Shown here: piece after piece, positions 1 to 8,136 of the stretch | Layout: each line of letters opens with the position of its first letter | Numbering within the stretch: position 1 is the stretch's first letter | NCBI GenBank assembly: GCA_003135055.1 | Contig: PLDF01000457.1 | Coordinates: forward strand, 3,795 to 67,794 | Length of the DNA stretch: 64,000 nucleotides | Direction: 5' to 3' | Source of the DNA: Bryobacterales bacterium | Lineage (GTDB): Bacteria; Acidobacteriota; Terriglobia; Bryobacterales; Bryobacteraceae | The notes under the pieces: generated by a model | The model's database searches: none | Told to the model about the DNA's origin: nothing | The model's input: only the letters and a program-made list of their open reading frames with translations | Translations under genes and position numbers: made by a program

Positions 1-425
1 CTAGTCCCATAAACGGACAGTTCTCTGCGCCCGCGGCTCCTCTTCCGATCAGCCGTTCGCCGCGCCTCGGATCTTTGACAATTGAATACTCGACAGGCCG
101 ACGCAGGCGAACCCCGATTCCTTCCGCGCCGGCCAGTCGGCGGCGATTAGCCGTCCAACCCCTCGTTTGACGCAGTTACCCGCCACAAACTATTGTCGTT
201 GCTTCACTATTGCCGCTGTCATCACACGAATCACAGTCCACACCTTTCGCGCCCGCAAGCCGGTCGGCGCCCCGATTATCCGATATGCCAAACGACCCTA
301 GTCCCACAAACGGACACTATTCCGCGCCAGTCCAGCCGCCGCCCCCACTCCCGCCAAATTCCTGCCACCCGCCAACAATTTGCCGCCAAGTCCCGCCTCC
401 CGCACTGATAATAAACCACTTCCCC
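1..425. other. Non-coding leader upstream of flgB
   Basis: No convincing gene is seen; the ORFs here are proline/arginine-rich readings of skewed GC-rich DNA. A 19-nt sequence beginning CTAGTCCCA and ending AAACGGACA occurs at 1-19 and again at 298-316 with one mismatch. I could not find a sigma-28 or sigma-54 promoter consensus, so the flagellar promoter is either weak, standard housekeeping, or outside the window. Confidence 0.5.
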
Positions 426-788
426 ATGGCTCCCGAAATGCATCTTCGTAGCTGCATGCTGGACGATCCGCTCTCCGGAAAACTCGAACGCTACATGGAC
501 CTGCTGAGCGCCCGCCAGAACCTGGTCGCATCCAACATCGCCAATGCCGATACGCCCGGCTACCGCACCCAGGACATCGACTTCCAGGCCGAGTTCCAAC
601 ACGCCATGGGCGGCGCTCCCCAAACCATGCGCCCTGACGGACTGGCAGTCAAGAACGACGGCAACAACGTAAGCTTAGACCGCGAGTCGCAACTGCTCTC
701 GGAAAATGCGATGCGGTTCAGCGTGGCATCGGGCCTGATGCGCGGGCGGATTTCAGCCCTGCGCGCGGCAATTAAGGAAGGCGCATGA
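426..788 (+). CDS. flgB: Flagellar basal body rod protein FlgB
   Basis: Proximal rod protein FlgB, part of the periplasmic axle linking the MS ring to the distal rod. The translation carries the conserved flagellar rod N-terminus (LVASNIANADTPGYRT), the signature that also forms the coiled coil with other axial proteins. From ATG 426 the protein is 120 aa, close to the usual 120-140 aa. The ORF is open back to 210, but that extension is low-complexity and proline-rich. ATG 456 (MLDDPLSGKL) is an equally good start by family comparison. No clear Shine-Dalgarno sequence is visible. Its stop overlaps the flgC start by 4 nt (ATGA), so the two are translationally coupled. Confidence 0.9.
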   Translation: MAPEMHLRSCMLDDPLSGKLERYMDLLSARQNLVASNIANADTPGYRTQDIDFQAEFQHAMGGAPQTMRPDGLAVKNDGNNVSLDRESQLLSENAMRFSVASGLMRGRISALRAAIKEGA

Positions 789-1219
789 GTCTATTTTCAG
801 TTCTGTCCATCGGAGAATCCGGCATGGCGGCGCAGCGCATGCGCGCCGAGCTGCTCACGGAGAACCTGGCCAACGCGGAAACCACGCGCACGCCCGAAGG
901 CGGCCCTTACCGGCGCAAGGATGCCGTGTTCGAAACCTCTTCGGCCATTTCGCCGTTTTCCTCGGTGTTCAACGCGCAGATGCAAGCCGGCGGCGGCGTA
1001 GCCGTTTCCGAGATCGTCACCGATACCAGCGCGCCCGAGCGGCGATTCATGCCCGGCCACCCCGACGCCGACGCCGACGGCTATGTAGCCTTTCCGCACA
1101 TCAATCCCGCCGAAGACATGGTGGACCTGATGGGCGCCTCGCGCAACTACGAGGCCAACGTCGCAGCCATCGGCGCCGTGAAAGACATGATCCAAAAATC
1201 CATAGATCTTCTCCACTAA
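785..1219 (+). CDS. flgC: Flagellar basal body rod protein FlgC
   Basis: Second proximal rod protein, 144 aa, the normal FlgC size. The N-terminus contains the rod motif (LLTENLANAETTRTPEGG), and the C-terminal amphipathic helix ends in the FlgC-like MVDLMGASRNYEANVAAI, which packs into the axial core. ATG 785 overlaps the flgB stop. About 255 nt separate it from fliE, whereas the other flagellar junctions are tight; that space holds hairpin repeats rather than a gene. Confidence 0.93.
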   Translation: MSLFSVLSIGESGMAAQRMRAELLTENLANAETTRTPEGGPYRRKDAVFETSSAISPFSSVFNAQMQAGGGVAVSEIVTDTSAPERRFMPGHPDADADGYVAFPHINPAEDMVDLMGASRNYEANVAAIGAVKDMIQKSIDLLH

Positions 1220-1323
1220 CCCATGCCAAATCCCAGAGCCTCGCATAATAGACTGCCAGCCAACGTGCCACCACAAGCCAGTTCCAGCAGCTTCTTGAGA
1301 CAGGTTGCCAGCAGCTTTGTGGG

Positions 1324-1359
1324 GCAGGTTGGCAACCTGCGGCCGATTGTTAATCGGCC
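1324..1359. repeat. Paired hairpin repeat between flgC and fliE
   Basis: Preceded by TTGTGGG, two adjacent perfect hairpins are visible: GCAGGTT-GGC-AACCTGC (1324-1340) and GGCCGATT-GTT-AATCGGCC (1341-1359). The GTGGGGCAG edge followed by an inverted repeat recurs elsewhere in the window (5381, 43931, 49678, 55835, 58512), so this is a member of a dispersed intergenic family. There is no T-run after it, so a terminator role is not evident. Confidence 0.7.
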
Positions 1360-1474
1360 AACTGCCGGCCCCAGTAATCTCCCTGGACCAATGGAGAAAC
1401 GCTGCACGGTTTGCGGCTTACCGCTCCCACCGTACTCGGCGAAACCCACCAACCCCTCCACCGAGCCCTAAACC

Positions 1475-1774
1475 ATGTCGCTTCCCATTCTTCCCGTCTC
1501 CAGCATCGCCCTCCCGGACACGCTTGCCCCCGCCGCCGCAGGCGCCTCCTCCCCCGGCGCGTTCCAAGACGTCCTCAACGGAGCCATTCAACGGGTAGAA
1601 TCGCTGCAAACCGACGCCACCACCTCAGTCCAAAACTTCCTCTCCGGCGAAGGCGGCGAGTTGCACACCGCGATCCTGGCGCAGCAGCGGGCCGACCTCG
1701 GCTTCGACATGTTCCTGCAGGTACGCAACAAAGTAGTCGGCGCCTACCAGGAAATCATGAAAATGCAAATGTAA
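1475..1774 (+). CDS. fliE: Flagellar hook-basal body complex protein FliE
   Basis: FliE, the adaptor between MS ring (FliF) and proximal rod, 99 aa, the expected size. The C-terminal half carries the family pattern: LHTAILAQQRADLGFDMFLQ followed by VRNKVVGAYQEIMKMQM, which ends like typical FliE (NK(V/L)vxAYqEImxMqv). The N-terminus is variable and proline/alanine-rich, as usual. ATG 1475 gives the natural length. The gene is followed immediately by a strong hairpin with a T-rich tail. Confidence 0.92.
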   Translation: MSLPILPVSSIALPDTLAPAAAGASSPGAFQDVLNGAIQRVESLQTDATTSVQNFLSGEGGELHTAILAQQRADLGFDMFLQVRNKVVGAYQEIMKMQM

Positions 1775-1802
1775 GACAGGCCTCCTGGCCTGTCTCTTCT
1801 TT
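1774..1802 (+). terminator. Rho-independent terminator after fliE
   Basis: Perfect 9-bp stem AGACAGGCC / GGCCTGTCT with a TCCT loop, followed by CTTCTTT. It begins in the fliE stop codon region and precedes fliF by about 110 nt, so fliF onward may have its own promoter or depend on partial read-through. The stem also resembles the dispersed hairpins seen elsewhere in the window. Confidence 0.7.
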
Positions 1803-1909
1803 GCCGCGCCACCAGGAAACCAGAAGGCAAAATGTAAACCCCAACCTAAGGTTTTTCCCCGCCCCCGCCGATTAAACCAGTGGCCGCACCATAGCCGGAA
1901 CTCCGAACA

Positions 1910-3595
1910 ATGAAAAAGCTCCTAGCCAATCTCTCGCTGACGCAACGGATCACCATCGCCATCGTAGCGGTGGTAGTCGTTGCGGGCATCTACGGCTTGG
2001 TTCACTGGCAAAAAGAGCAGGATTTCAAGCCGCTCTTCACCGGAGTCTCCCCCGAGGATGGCGCCGCCATCATTCAGAAACTGCGGGAAAGCGGCGTGGA
2101 ATACCGTCTGCCGGAAGGCGGCGGCTCGGTGCTGGTTCCCTCCGCGCGGCTCGCCGAGTTGCGCTTGAACATGGCTGCGGCGGGTCTTCCGAAGACGGGG
2201 CGCATCGGCTTCGAGCTATTCGACAAGACCAACCTCGGCGCCACCGAGTTCACCGAACACATCAACTACGGCCGCGCCCTTGAGGGCGAGTTGGAGCGGT
2301 CGGTGATGTCTCTCGACGCCGTGGAGCAGGCGCGCGTCCATCTGACGTTCGCCAAAGATTCGGTGTTCCTCGAAGCGCAGCAGCCCGCCAAGGCCAGCGT
2401 GCTGGTCAAGGTGCGGGCGGGCGCGCATCTGTCGCCGCAGAACGTTGTCGCCATCAGTCACCTGGTCGCGAGCGCGGTGGAAGGTCTCGCGCCGGAGGCG
2501 GTCTCCGTGCTCGATATGAACGGCAATCTGCTCAGCCATCCCAAAGCCGCCAGCATAGACGGCACGGAGTCTTCCCAGGGTTCGCTCGACTACCGGCATC
2601 AAGTGGAGACCGACCTCATCGCCAAGATCGATTCCACTTTGGAGCCTTTGCTCGGCGCTAACAAATTCCGCGCCGGCGTCTCCGTGGATTGCGACTTCAG
2701 CGGCGGCGAACAAAGCGAAGAAATCTTCGACCCGGCGCGCACCGTAATGGCCAGTTCCCAGCGCACTGAGGATAGCGCGGGCGCGGCCGGCGCCAGTGGC
2801 GTTCCCGGCGCCGCGTCCAGCCTGCCGCGGCCCACCTCGCGCCCCGGCAATAGCGCCTCCAACAAAGTAACTCGCATGACGGAGAACATCATTTACCAGG
2901 CCACCCGCACGGTAAAGAAGACGCGCTTGCCGGCGGGCACGGTCAGGAAAATGTCGCTGGCGATTCTGGTCGATCAGGACCTCACCTGGGAGCCGGACAA
3001 GACCGGATTCAAACGCGTCCTCGCGCCGCCCTCGCCCGAGAAACTGAAAACCATCCGCGATCTAGTGGCGGGCATCACCGGCCTGAACACCGAGCGCGGA
3101 GACCAATTGATCGTGGAAACCTTGCCTTTCGAAAGCACTCTCGCCATCGACCCGCCGGAAAAGATCAAGCCGGCGGCGCCCTCGAAACCGCAGACCCTCT
3201 CCTGGCCTCCCGACGGCAAGACTCTACTGATCGGCGGCGGCGCGGCGGTAGCCCTCATCGTGCTGGGATTTTTAGCGGCCATGCTGCTCCGCGGCGGGAA
3301 GCGGAAAGTCACTGCGTCGGCGGCCAAGGCGCTGCCCGCGGCGGCGGAAGCGGGCCATCCGATGCTCGGCGGCGCCCCAGGGTCGCTCGAAAAGCAGCTC
3401 GAATCGAAGTTGGCCGAACGCGACGCCATGCAGCATCAATTGGAAACGCAAGCGCTCAACGCGCTCAACCTGACGCCTGTGATCACTAAGACCGCCGAGA
3501 TCCTGGCCAAGCATCTCCGCGAAAAAATCAAAAGCGAACCGGATGTTTCGGCGCAAGTCCTGCGCACATGGATCCATGAGAAAGACGACGCTTAG
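1910..3595 (+). CDS. fliF: Flagellar MS-ring protein FliF
   Basis: Membrane-supramembrane ring protein, the base on which rod, switch complex and export gate assemble. At 561 aa it matches the family. Two membrane segments are visible: residues ~16-35 (ITIAIVAVVVVAGIYGLVHW) and ~440-463 (LLIGGGAAVALIVLGFLAAM), flanking the large periplasmic ring-building region with the YscJ-like motif VEYRLPEGGGSVLVP and the later QLIVETLPFE segment. The cytoplasmic C-terminal tail would bind FliG. The periplasmic Ser/Ala/Gly-rich stretch near residues 280-320 is low complexity. Fifteen nt separate it from fliG, consistent with one operon. Confidence 0.95.
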   Translation: MKKLLANLSLTQRITIAIVAVVVVAGIYGLVHWQKEQDFKPLFTGVSPEDGAAIIQKLRESGVEYRLPEGGGSVLVPSARLAELRLNMAAAGLPKTGRIGFELFDKTNLGATEFTEHINYGRALEGELERSVMSLDAVEQARVHLTFAKDSVFLEAQQPAKASVLVKVRAGAHLSPQNVVAISHLVASAVEGLAPEAVSVLDMNGNLLSHPKAASIDGTESSQGSLDYRHQVETDLIAKIDSTLEPLLGANKFRAGVSVDCDFSGGEQSEEIFDPARTVMASSQRTEDSAGAAGASGVPGAASSLPRPTSRPGNSASNKVTRMTENIIYQATRTVKKTRLPAGTVRKMSLAILVDQDLTWEPDKTGFKRVLAPPSPEKLKTIRDLVAGITGLNTERGDQLIVETLPFESTLAIDPPEKIKPAAPSKPQTLSWPPDGKTLLIGGGAAVALIVLGFLAAMLLRGGKRKVTASAAKALPAAAEAGHPMLGGAPGSLEKQLESKLAERDAMQHQLETQALNALNLTPVITKTAEILAKHLREKIKSEPDVSAQVLRTWIHEKDDA

Positions 3596-3610
3596 ATCCG
3601 GAGCCTATCT

Positions 3611-4642
3611 ATGATTCTCAATTCCAAAACGGACGTAGAAGCGCTCACCGGCGTGCGCAAGGCCGCCATGCTGCTCATCGTTCTGGGTGAGCAATCGAGC
3701 GCCGAGATCCTGACCCAGCTTTCCGAAGACGATATCCAGAAGGTCAGCCGCGAGGTGGCCAGGGTTACGTCCATCTCCGCCGATCAGGCCGAGAGCGTTC
3801 TCAACGAGTTTCACCAGATCTCCACCGCCCGCGATTTTATGGCTCGCGGAGGCATCGATTACGCCCGCAAGCTGCTCATGCGCGCGTTTCCGCCGGAAAT
3901 CGCCCGCAGGCTGGTCGACCGGCTGCAAAAAGCCATGGGGTCGGAAGCGGCATCGTTCGACGCCCTTCAAAAGGCCGACCCGCAACTGCTGGCCAAGTTC
4001 ATCCACAGCGAGCATCCTCAGACCATCGCGCTCGTGTTGTCTCATCTGAATTCCTCGGCCGCGGCGGCATTGCTGACGTCTCTGCCGCCGGGAATGCGGT
4101 CGGACGTGGCGCAGCGCATGGCCAGCCTCGACCAGATTTCACCCGAAGTCATCATGAAGATCGCCGGAGTAATCGGCCAGAAACTCAGCGCGTTAGGCGA
4201 ATTCAGCCGCGAATCCTACGGCGGCGTGCGCGCCGTGGCCGAGATGATGAACCGTCTCGATTCCACGTCCAGCCGCGGGATTCTGGAGCACATCGAGGCG
4301 CAGGATACTAACCTGGCGGAGACTATCCGCCACCTCATGTTCGTCTTCGAAGATTTGCTGCTCATCGGCCCCAACGGGTTGAAGGAGGTTACAGCCAAGG
4401 TGGACCGCAAGATACTGACAGTCGCGCTGAAGGGCGCCGGCGAGCAATTGCGCACTATGATACTGGACACCATGTCGGCGCGCGGGGCGGAGATGCTGCG
4501 CGAGGACATGGAAGCCCTGGGTCCCATCAAGATCAAGGAAGTGGAATCGGCGCAGCAACAGATTATCGCCATCGTGCGGCAGCTTGAGTCGGAGGGCGTA
4601 ATCAGCTTGAAGGGTGCGGTGGGCGAACAATATGTCGTCTAA
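3611..4642 (+). CDS. fliG: Flagellar motor switch protein FliG
   Basis: Rotor protein that couples torque from the stators to the MS ring, 343 aa (typical 330-345). Visible landmarks are the N-terminal FliF-binding part (KAAMLLIVLGEQSSAEILTQ), the middle-domain EHPQ motif within HSEHPQTIALVLSHL, and the C-terminal torque helix region ending IVRQLESEGVISLKG. Charged residues in the last third (DLLLIGPNGLKEV, REDMEALGPIKIKEVE) match the torque-generating face. Its 3' end overlaps the fliH ATG. Confidence 0.95.
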   Translation: MILNSKTDVEALTGVRKAAMLLIVLGEQSSAEILTQLSEDDIQKVSREVARVTSISADQAESVLNEFHQISTARDFMARGGIDYARKLLMRAFPPEIARRLVDRLQKAMGSEAASFDALQKADPQLLAKFIHSEHPQTIALVLSHLNSSAAAALLTSLPPGMRSDVAQRMASLDQISPEVIMKIAGVIGQKLSALGEFSRESYGGVRAVAEMMNRLDSTSSRGILEHIEAQDTNLAETIRHLMFVFEDLLLIGPNGLKEVTAKVDRKILTVALKGAGEQLRTMILDTMSARGAEMLREDMEALGPIKIKEVESAQQQIIAIVRQLESEGVISLKGAVGEQYVV

Positions 4643-5351
4643 CGCCTGGCAGCCAAAAGTAGCGGCGCGGCCGGGCGGCCTGCTGGGGCCGCGGTTCGCG
4701 CGGGTCATCGAAGCGGAACGTGAAGGGGAGGTAACGCCGGTCGTCTGGAGACAGGTGGGCGCGGCGGCGCGTAACGCGGAAGCCGCGCGTAACGCGGAGG
4801 CGGCCAGTCCCGATCTGGCGGCGCAGATCCAGCGGATGGAACAGCAGTGCGAGCAGCGCGTCAAGGAGGCGCGTGCCGCGGGGCTGCGCGAAGGCGAAGC
4901 GGCCGCGCGCACCCGCGCCGCGGCCGAAGTGCAGCCGGTGATCGAGAAATTGACGCGCTCCATCGAAGATCTGGCGCAGATTCGCGGGCGCCTGCGCAAG
5001 CAGGCCGAAGGCGACGTCATCAAATTGTCGCTGGCCATCGCGCGGCGCGTGCTGCGGCGCGAGCTGGCCATCGATAATGACGCCATGCGCGGCCTTGTCA
5101 TGGCGGCGCTCGAGAAGCTGCAAGCCCAGGAGATCTGCCGCGTGCGTACCAACCCGGCGCAAGCCGCGGCCGTAACAGCATGCCTGCGCGAGGGGGCGTC
5201 CAACGCCAAAGTGGAAGTAATCCCCGATGGCTCGCTGCAGCCCGGCGGCGTGGTATTCGAAACCAATCAGGGCAATCTTGACGCCTCGGTGGATTCGCAG
5301 CTCGCGGAAATCGAGCGCGGCCTCGCCGACCACCTGCGGAGGCAGTCATGA
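4632..5351 (+). CDS. fliH: Flagellar assembly protein FliH (export ATPase regulator)
   Basis: FliH/HrpE-like stator of the FliI export ATPase, 239 aa from ATG 4632, which overlaps the fliG stop by 11 nt. The middle is a charged helical region (RMEQQCEQRVKEARAAG), then the conserved FliH C-terminal domain (VIKLSLAIARRVLRREL). Residues ~35-45 contain a small tandem repeat (ARNAEAARNAEAA). The GTG at 4614 offered by the ORF track is less likely. The last codons and stop are duplicated 134 nt downstream at the start of fliI. Position between fliG and fliI supports the call. Confidence 0.85.
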   Translation: MSSNAWQPKVAARPGGLLGPRFARVIEAEREGEVTPVVWRQVGAAARNAEAARNAEAASPDLAAQIQRMEQQCEQRVKEARAAGLREGEAAARTRAAAEVQPVIEKLTRSIEDLAQIRGRLRKQAEGDVIKLSLAIARRVLRRELAIDNDAMRGLVMAALEKLQAQEICRVRTNPAQAAAVTACLREGASNAKVEVIPDGSLQPGGVVFETNQGNLDASVDSQLAEIERGLADHLRRQS

Positions 5352-5485
5352 GCGGCCCGATTTCGCTTGCGCCCTTTAAGGTGGGGCACGCTTCAGCTTG
5401 CCAACCGGCCGGAAGGCCGGGGTTTTTCGACCCTCGCCAGGTCACCGAGCGCGGCCTCGCCGGCCACCTGCGGAGGCAGTCATGA
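5348..5485 (+). pseudogene. Duplicated fliI start fused to hairpin element and fliH tail
   Basis: A 45-codon ORF begins at the original fliI ATG (overlapping the fliH stop) with MSGPISLAPF, reads through the inserted hairpin element, and ends with ERGLAGHLRRQS, a second copy of the fliH C-terminus. It stops exactly where the intact fliI starts. It is most simply a by-product of the junction duplication. It keeps ribosomes travelling across the inserted DNA, so it may preserve translational coupling between fliH and fliI. Confidence 0.55.
5405..5427 (+). terminator. Hairpin with T-run between fliH and fliI
   Basis: CCGGCC-GGAA-GGCCGG followed by GGTTTTT. The 6-bp GC stem and five Ts resemble an intrinsic terminator, but it lies inside the 45-codon ORF, where translating ribosomes could suppress termination. 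It is part of the inserted repeat element. Confidence 0.45.
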
Positions 5486-6831
5486 GCCAGCCCATTTCGC
5501 TTGCGCCCTATTTCGACGAGCTTGAGCGCATCCCGCAGTTCCGCTGGACCGGCCAGGTGACCGAGGTCGTGGGACTGCTCATCGAATCGCGCGGGCCCAG
5601 CGCGGCCATCGGCGATTTCTGCGAAGTGCTCACCTCAGGCGGACGTAGCATCCGCACGCAGGTGATCGGATTCCGCAACGGGCGCGTGCTCTCTATGCCG
5701 CTCGAAGAGATCGACGGCCTCCAACTGGGCAATGAAGTGACGGCGCGCAGCGAAGATGCCCGCGTGGATGTGGGCAGCGGCCTTCTGGGGCGCGTGATCG
5801 ATGGCTTCGGCAAGCCCATGGACGGGGGCCCGCCGATCGTCGCCGAAGATGCGTACAGCCTCTATGGCAAGCCGGTGAGTCCCATGGATCGCGAACACAT
5901 CACCGAACCGCTGGTGACCGGGGTTCGCGCCATCGATGGCTTGTTGCCGTGCGGCAAGGGACAGCGCATTGGCATCTTCGGCGGCAGCGGAGTGGGCAAG
6001 AGCACGCTGCTCGGTTCCATGTCGCGCCACAATTCCGCGGACGTTACCGTGATCGCCATGATCGGCGAACGCAACCGCGAAGTGCGTGCGTTCATCGAAA
6101 ATGAATTGGGCCCGGAGGGACGGAAGAAATCGGTGGTGGTCTGCGCCACCTCTGAGCGGCCTGCGCCGTTGCGCGTCCGCGCATGCTTCGTGGCGCTGGC
6201 GGTGGCGGAGTATTTCCGCGACCAGGGCAAGAACGTGCTGCTGGTAATGGATTCCGTCACCCGCCTCGCTATGGCGCAACGCGAGATCGGCCTCGCCGCC
6301 GGCGAGCCGCCCAGCCAGAAAGGCTACACGCCCTCGGTATTCAACCTGCTGCCGAAAGTGCTCGAGCGCGCGGGGAATTTCAAGCGCGGATCGATCACCG
6401 GGTTCTTCACCGTGCTGGTGGAAGGCGACGATTTCAACGAGCCCATCTGCGACGCCGTGCGCGGCATTCTGGACGGACATTTCATTCTCTCCCGGCAGTT
6501 GGCCGGACAAGGGCACTATCCGGCCATCGACATTCTGCACTCCGTGAGCCGGTTGACATCGGCCATCGCCACGCCCGCGCAGAAGCTGGCCGGGCAGAAG
6601 ATGCGCTCGGCGCTGGCGGCATATCGCGACGCCGAAGATCTGATCCAGCTTGGGGCTTACGTTTCAGGCTCGAATCCGTCGCTCGATACCAGCATTCAAA
6701 TGCGGCCCGATCTGCTGAATTTCTTGCGGCAGGATCACCTTTCGAGCGCGGAGCTTCCGGAAACGCTTTCGAAAATGGAGGCGCTCGCCAAAAAGCTGGA
6801 AGCCGGGACGCTGGTTCCCGCTAAGCGATGA
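5482..6831 (+). CDS. fliI: Flagellum-specific ATP synthase FliI
   Basis: Cytoplasmic ATPase of the flagellar type III export apparatus, 449 aa. The P-loop reads GGSGVGKST, the Walker B region is NVLLVMDSVTRLAMAQREIG, and the FliI/SctN signature PSVFNLLPKVLERAG is present. Start chosen at ATG 5482 (MSQPISLAPYF): it directly follows the duplicated AGGCAG sequence and gives standard length; the ORF upstream to 5398 crosses the repeat element. It overlaps fliJ by 4 nt (ATGA). Confidence 0.95.
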   Translation: MSQPISLAPYFDELERIPQFRWTGQVTEVVGLLIESRGPSAAIGDFCEVLTSGGRSIRTQVIGFRNGRVLSMPLEEIDGLQLGNEVTARSEDARVDVGSGLLGRVIDGFGKPMDGGPPIVAEDAYSLYGKPVSPMDREHITEPLVTGVRAIDGLLPCGKGQRIGIFGGSGVGKSTLLGSMSRHNSADVTVIAMIGERNREVRAFIENELGPEGRKKSVVVCATSERPAPLRVRACFVALAVAEYFRDQGKNVLLVMDSVTRLAMAQREIGLAAGEPPSQKGYTPSVFNLLPKVLERAGNFKRGSITGFFTVLVEGDDFNEPICDAVRGILDGHFILSRQLAGQGHYPAIDILHSVSRLTSAIATPAQKLAGQKMRSALAAYRDAEDLIQLGAYVSGSNPSLDTSIQMRPDLLNFLRQDHLSSAELPETLSKMEALAKKLEAGTLVPAKR

Positions 6832-7268
6832 GCGGATTCCATTTTTCGCTGGAAAAGGCGCTGGACCTGCGCCGGCTGCAGCTCGAGCTGGAAGAATCCA
6901 GGTTCCAGCAGCAAGCCGCGGCGTTGCGGGAATTGGACCGCATGCGCGAGGTCATGCGGGCATCGCGGGCCAATGCCGAAGCGCAGGTACGGGCCGGAGG
7001 GTGGGCCCAGGGACTCGACCTGGCCGCGCTGGGCGCCTTCCGGCTGCATGTGCAAGCGAAAGAGAAAGAATTGGCGCAGCGCCGCGTGGAGGGCGAAAAG
7101 AAGCTGGAAGAACGCCGCAACGCCATGCTGGAAGCGCGTCGCCGCTGCCGCCTGCTGGAGCGGTTAAAAGAGCGGCGCAAGGCCGAATGGGAAACTGCCT
7201 TCAACCGCGAGCTCGAAGCGGTGGCCGCCGAATCGTTCCTCGCGCAATGGAACCGCGGGAAGGCATAA
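6828..7268 (+). CDS. fliJ: Flagellar export chaperone/stalk FliJ
   Basis: A 146-aa, highly charged, almost wholly alpha-helical protein (Arg/Glu/Leu-rich, e.g. FSLEKALDLRRLQLELEES), matching FliJ, the coiled-coil stalk of the FliI hexamer and export chaperone. FliJ is poorly conserved in sequence; identification rests on size, coiled-coil character, the N-terminal F(H/K)FsLEkaLdlR pattern and position immediately after fliI with a 4-nt overlap. Confidence 0.85.
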   Translation: MSGFHFSLEKALDLRRLQLELEESRFQQQAAALRELDRMREVMRASRANAEAQVRAGGWAQGLDLAALGAFRLHVQAKEKELAQRRVEGEKKLEERRNAMLEARRRCRLLERLKERRKAEWETAFNRELEAVAAESFLAQWNRGKA

Positions 7269-7275
7269 TGAGAGC

Positions 7276-8100
7276 ATGACGCCCGAAGCCGCACTACCCG
7301 CCGTTCCGCTCACCGTTGAAGGGGCCAGCGTACTGCATCAGATGATGCGCATCCGCTGGAGCGCGTGGCGTTCTCTTTCCGCCACCGCGCAAATGGAAGC
7401 GCTCGACGAAGCCGCCAGAGCGCTGGCGCCGATGGAAACTCCGTCCGACGGCCGCCAAAGCGCGCTCTTCTCGCTGCTGGGGCACAAGGGCGATCTGATG
7501 TTTGTCCATTTCCGCCGCAGCTTCGAAGAGTTGAATCTGGTGGAACGCGATCTCTCTCTCCTGCACATCGCCGATTATCTGGAGCCGGTGCATTCGTATC
7601 TCTCGGTAGTGGAGCTGGGGCTCTACGAATCCACCTCGAAGACCTATGCGGCCCTTGCGGAGCGCGGCATAGAGCCGCACTCGGACGAATGGAACCGCGA
7701 GATCGAAGCCGTGCTGGCGAGGCAGCGCGCCGCCATGTCGTCGCGCCTGTGGCCGGAAGTTCCGCCGGCGAAATACATCTGCTTCTATCCCATGGATCGC
7801 CGCCGCGGCGAGCATTCCAACTGGTATACCGTCCCCATGGCGGAGCGGAAGCGCATGATGGAGCTGCACGGCCAGATCGGCCGCCGCTACGCCGGCGAAG
7901 TGCGGCAGATCATCACCGGGTCGATCGGTTTCGACGATTGGGAATGGGGCGTGGACCTCTTCGCCGAAGACCCGCTGGTCTTCAAGAAGCTGATCTACGA
8001 AATGCGTTTCGACGAAGTAAGCGCCGTCTACGCGCTCTTCGGATCGTTCTACGTGGGCGTGCGGGTGGCGGCGGGCGACTTAGGGAAAGTGCTGGGTTAA
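7276..8100 (+). CDS. hemQ: Coproheme decarboxylase HemQ/ChdC (chlorite-dismutase-like)
   Basis: Peroxide-dependent coproheme decarboxylase, the last step of the coproporphyrin-dependent heme pathway, 274 aa. The C-terminal half carries the family landmarks: FYPMDRRRGEHSNWYT, where Tyr171 matches the catalytic Tyr, then MMELHGQIGR with His198 as probable proximal heme ligand 27 residues later (same spacing as in characterised ChdC), and the SIGFDDWEWGVDLF strand. Two overlapping initiation signals lie at its start: ATG 7268 gives only MRA before a stop, and ATG 7276 opens the gene. It sits 7 nt after fliJ, an unexpected partner for flagellar genes; a shared transcript is likely unless an internal promoter exists. 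Confidence 0.9.
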   Translation: MTPEAALPAVPLTVEGASVLHQMMRIRWSAWRSLSATAQMEALDEAARALAPMETPSDGRQSALFSLLGHKGDLMFVHFRRSFEELNLVERDLSLLHIADYLEPVHSYLSVVELGLYESTSKTYAALAERGIEPHSDEWNREIEAVLARQRAAMSSRLWPEVPPAKYICFYPMDRRRGEHSNWYTVPMAERKRMMELHGQIGRRYAGEVRQIITGSIGFDDWEWGVDLFAEDPLVFKKLIYEMRFDEVSAVYALFGSFYVGVRVAAGDLGKVLG

Positions 8101-8110
8101 CTCCCAATTC

Positions 8111-8136
8111 CGTGGCGCACGCGCCACGTTCTTATT
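8111..8136. terminator. Bidirectional hairpin between convergent hemQ and GT2
   Basis: CGTGGCG-CAC-GCGCCACG-like palindrome (7-bp stem, 8111-8128) followed by TTCTTATT on the plus strand. It occupies the 31-nt gap between two convergent genes, as expected for a shared terminator. The GTGGCGCACG core also occurs in the hairpin repeats at 44033 and 58331. Confidence 0.6.

Larger units (their letters stand above)
5312..5515 (+). repeat. Direct duplication of the fliH/fliI junction
   Basis: The sequence 5312-5381 (end of fliH plus first codons of a fliI-like ORF) is repeated at 5446-5515 with a few substitutions; both contain CTGCGGAGGCAGTCATGAGC. The copies are 134 nt apart and separated by about 64 nt beginning GTGGGGCACGCTTCAGCTTG, which resembles the edge of the dispersed hairpin elements. 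The arrangement suggests the element arrived together with duplication of the target junction. Confidence 0.85.

Noticed and set aside
1223-1471. 82-aa ORF between flgC and fliE
   Set aside because: Crosses the hairpin repeats, Pro-rich composition, no ribosome binding site.
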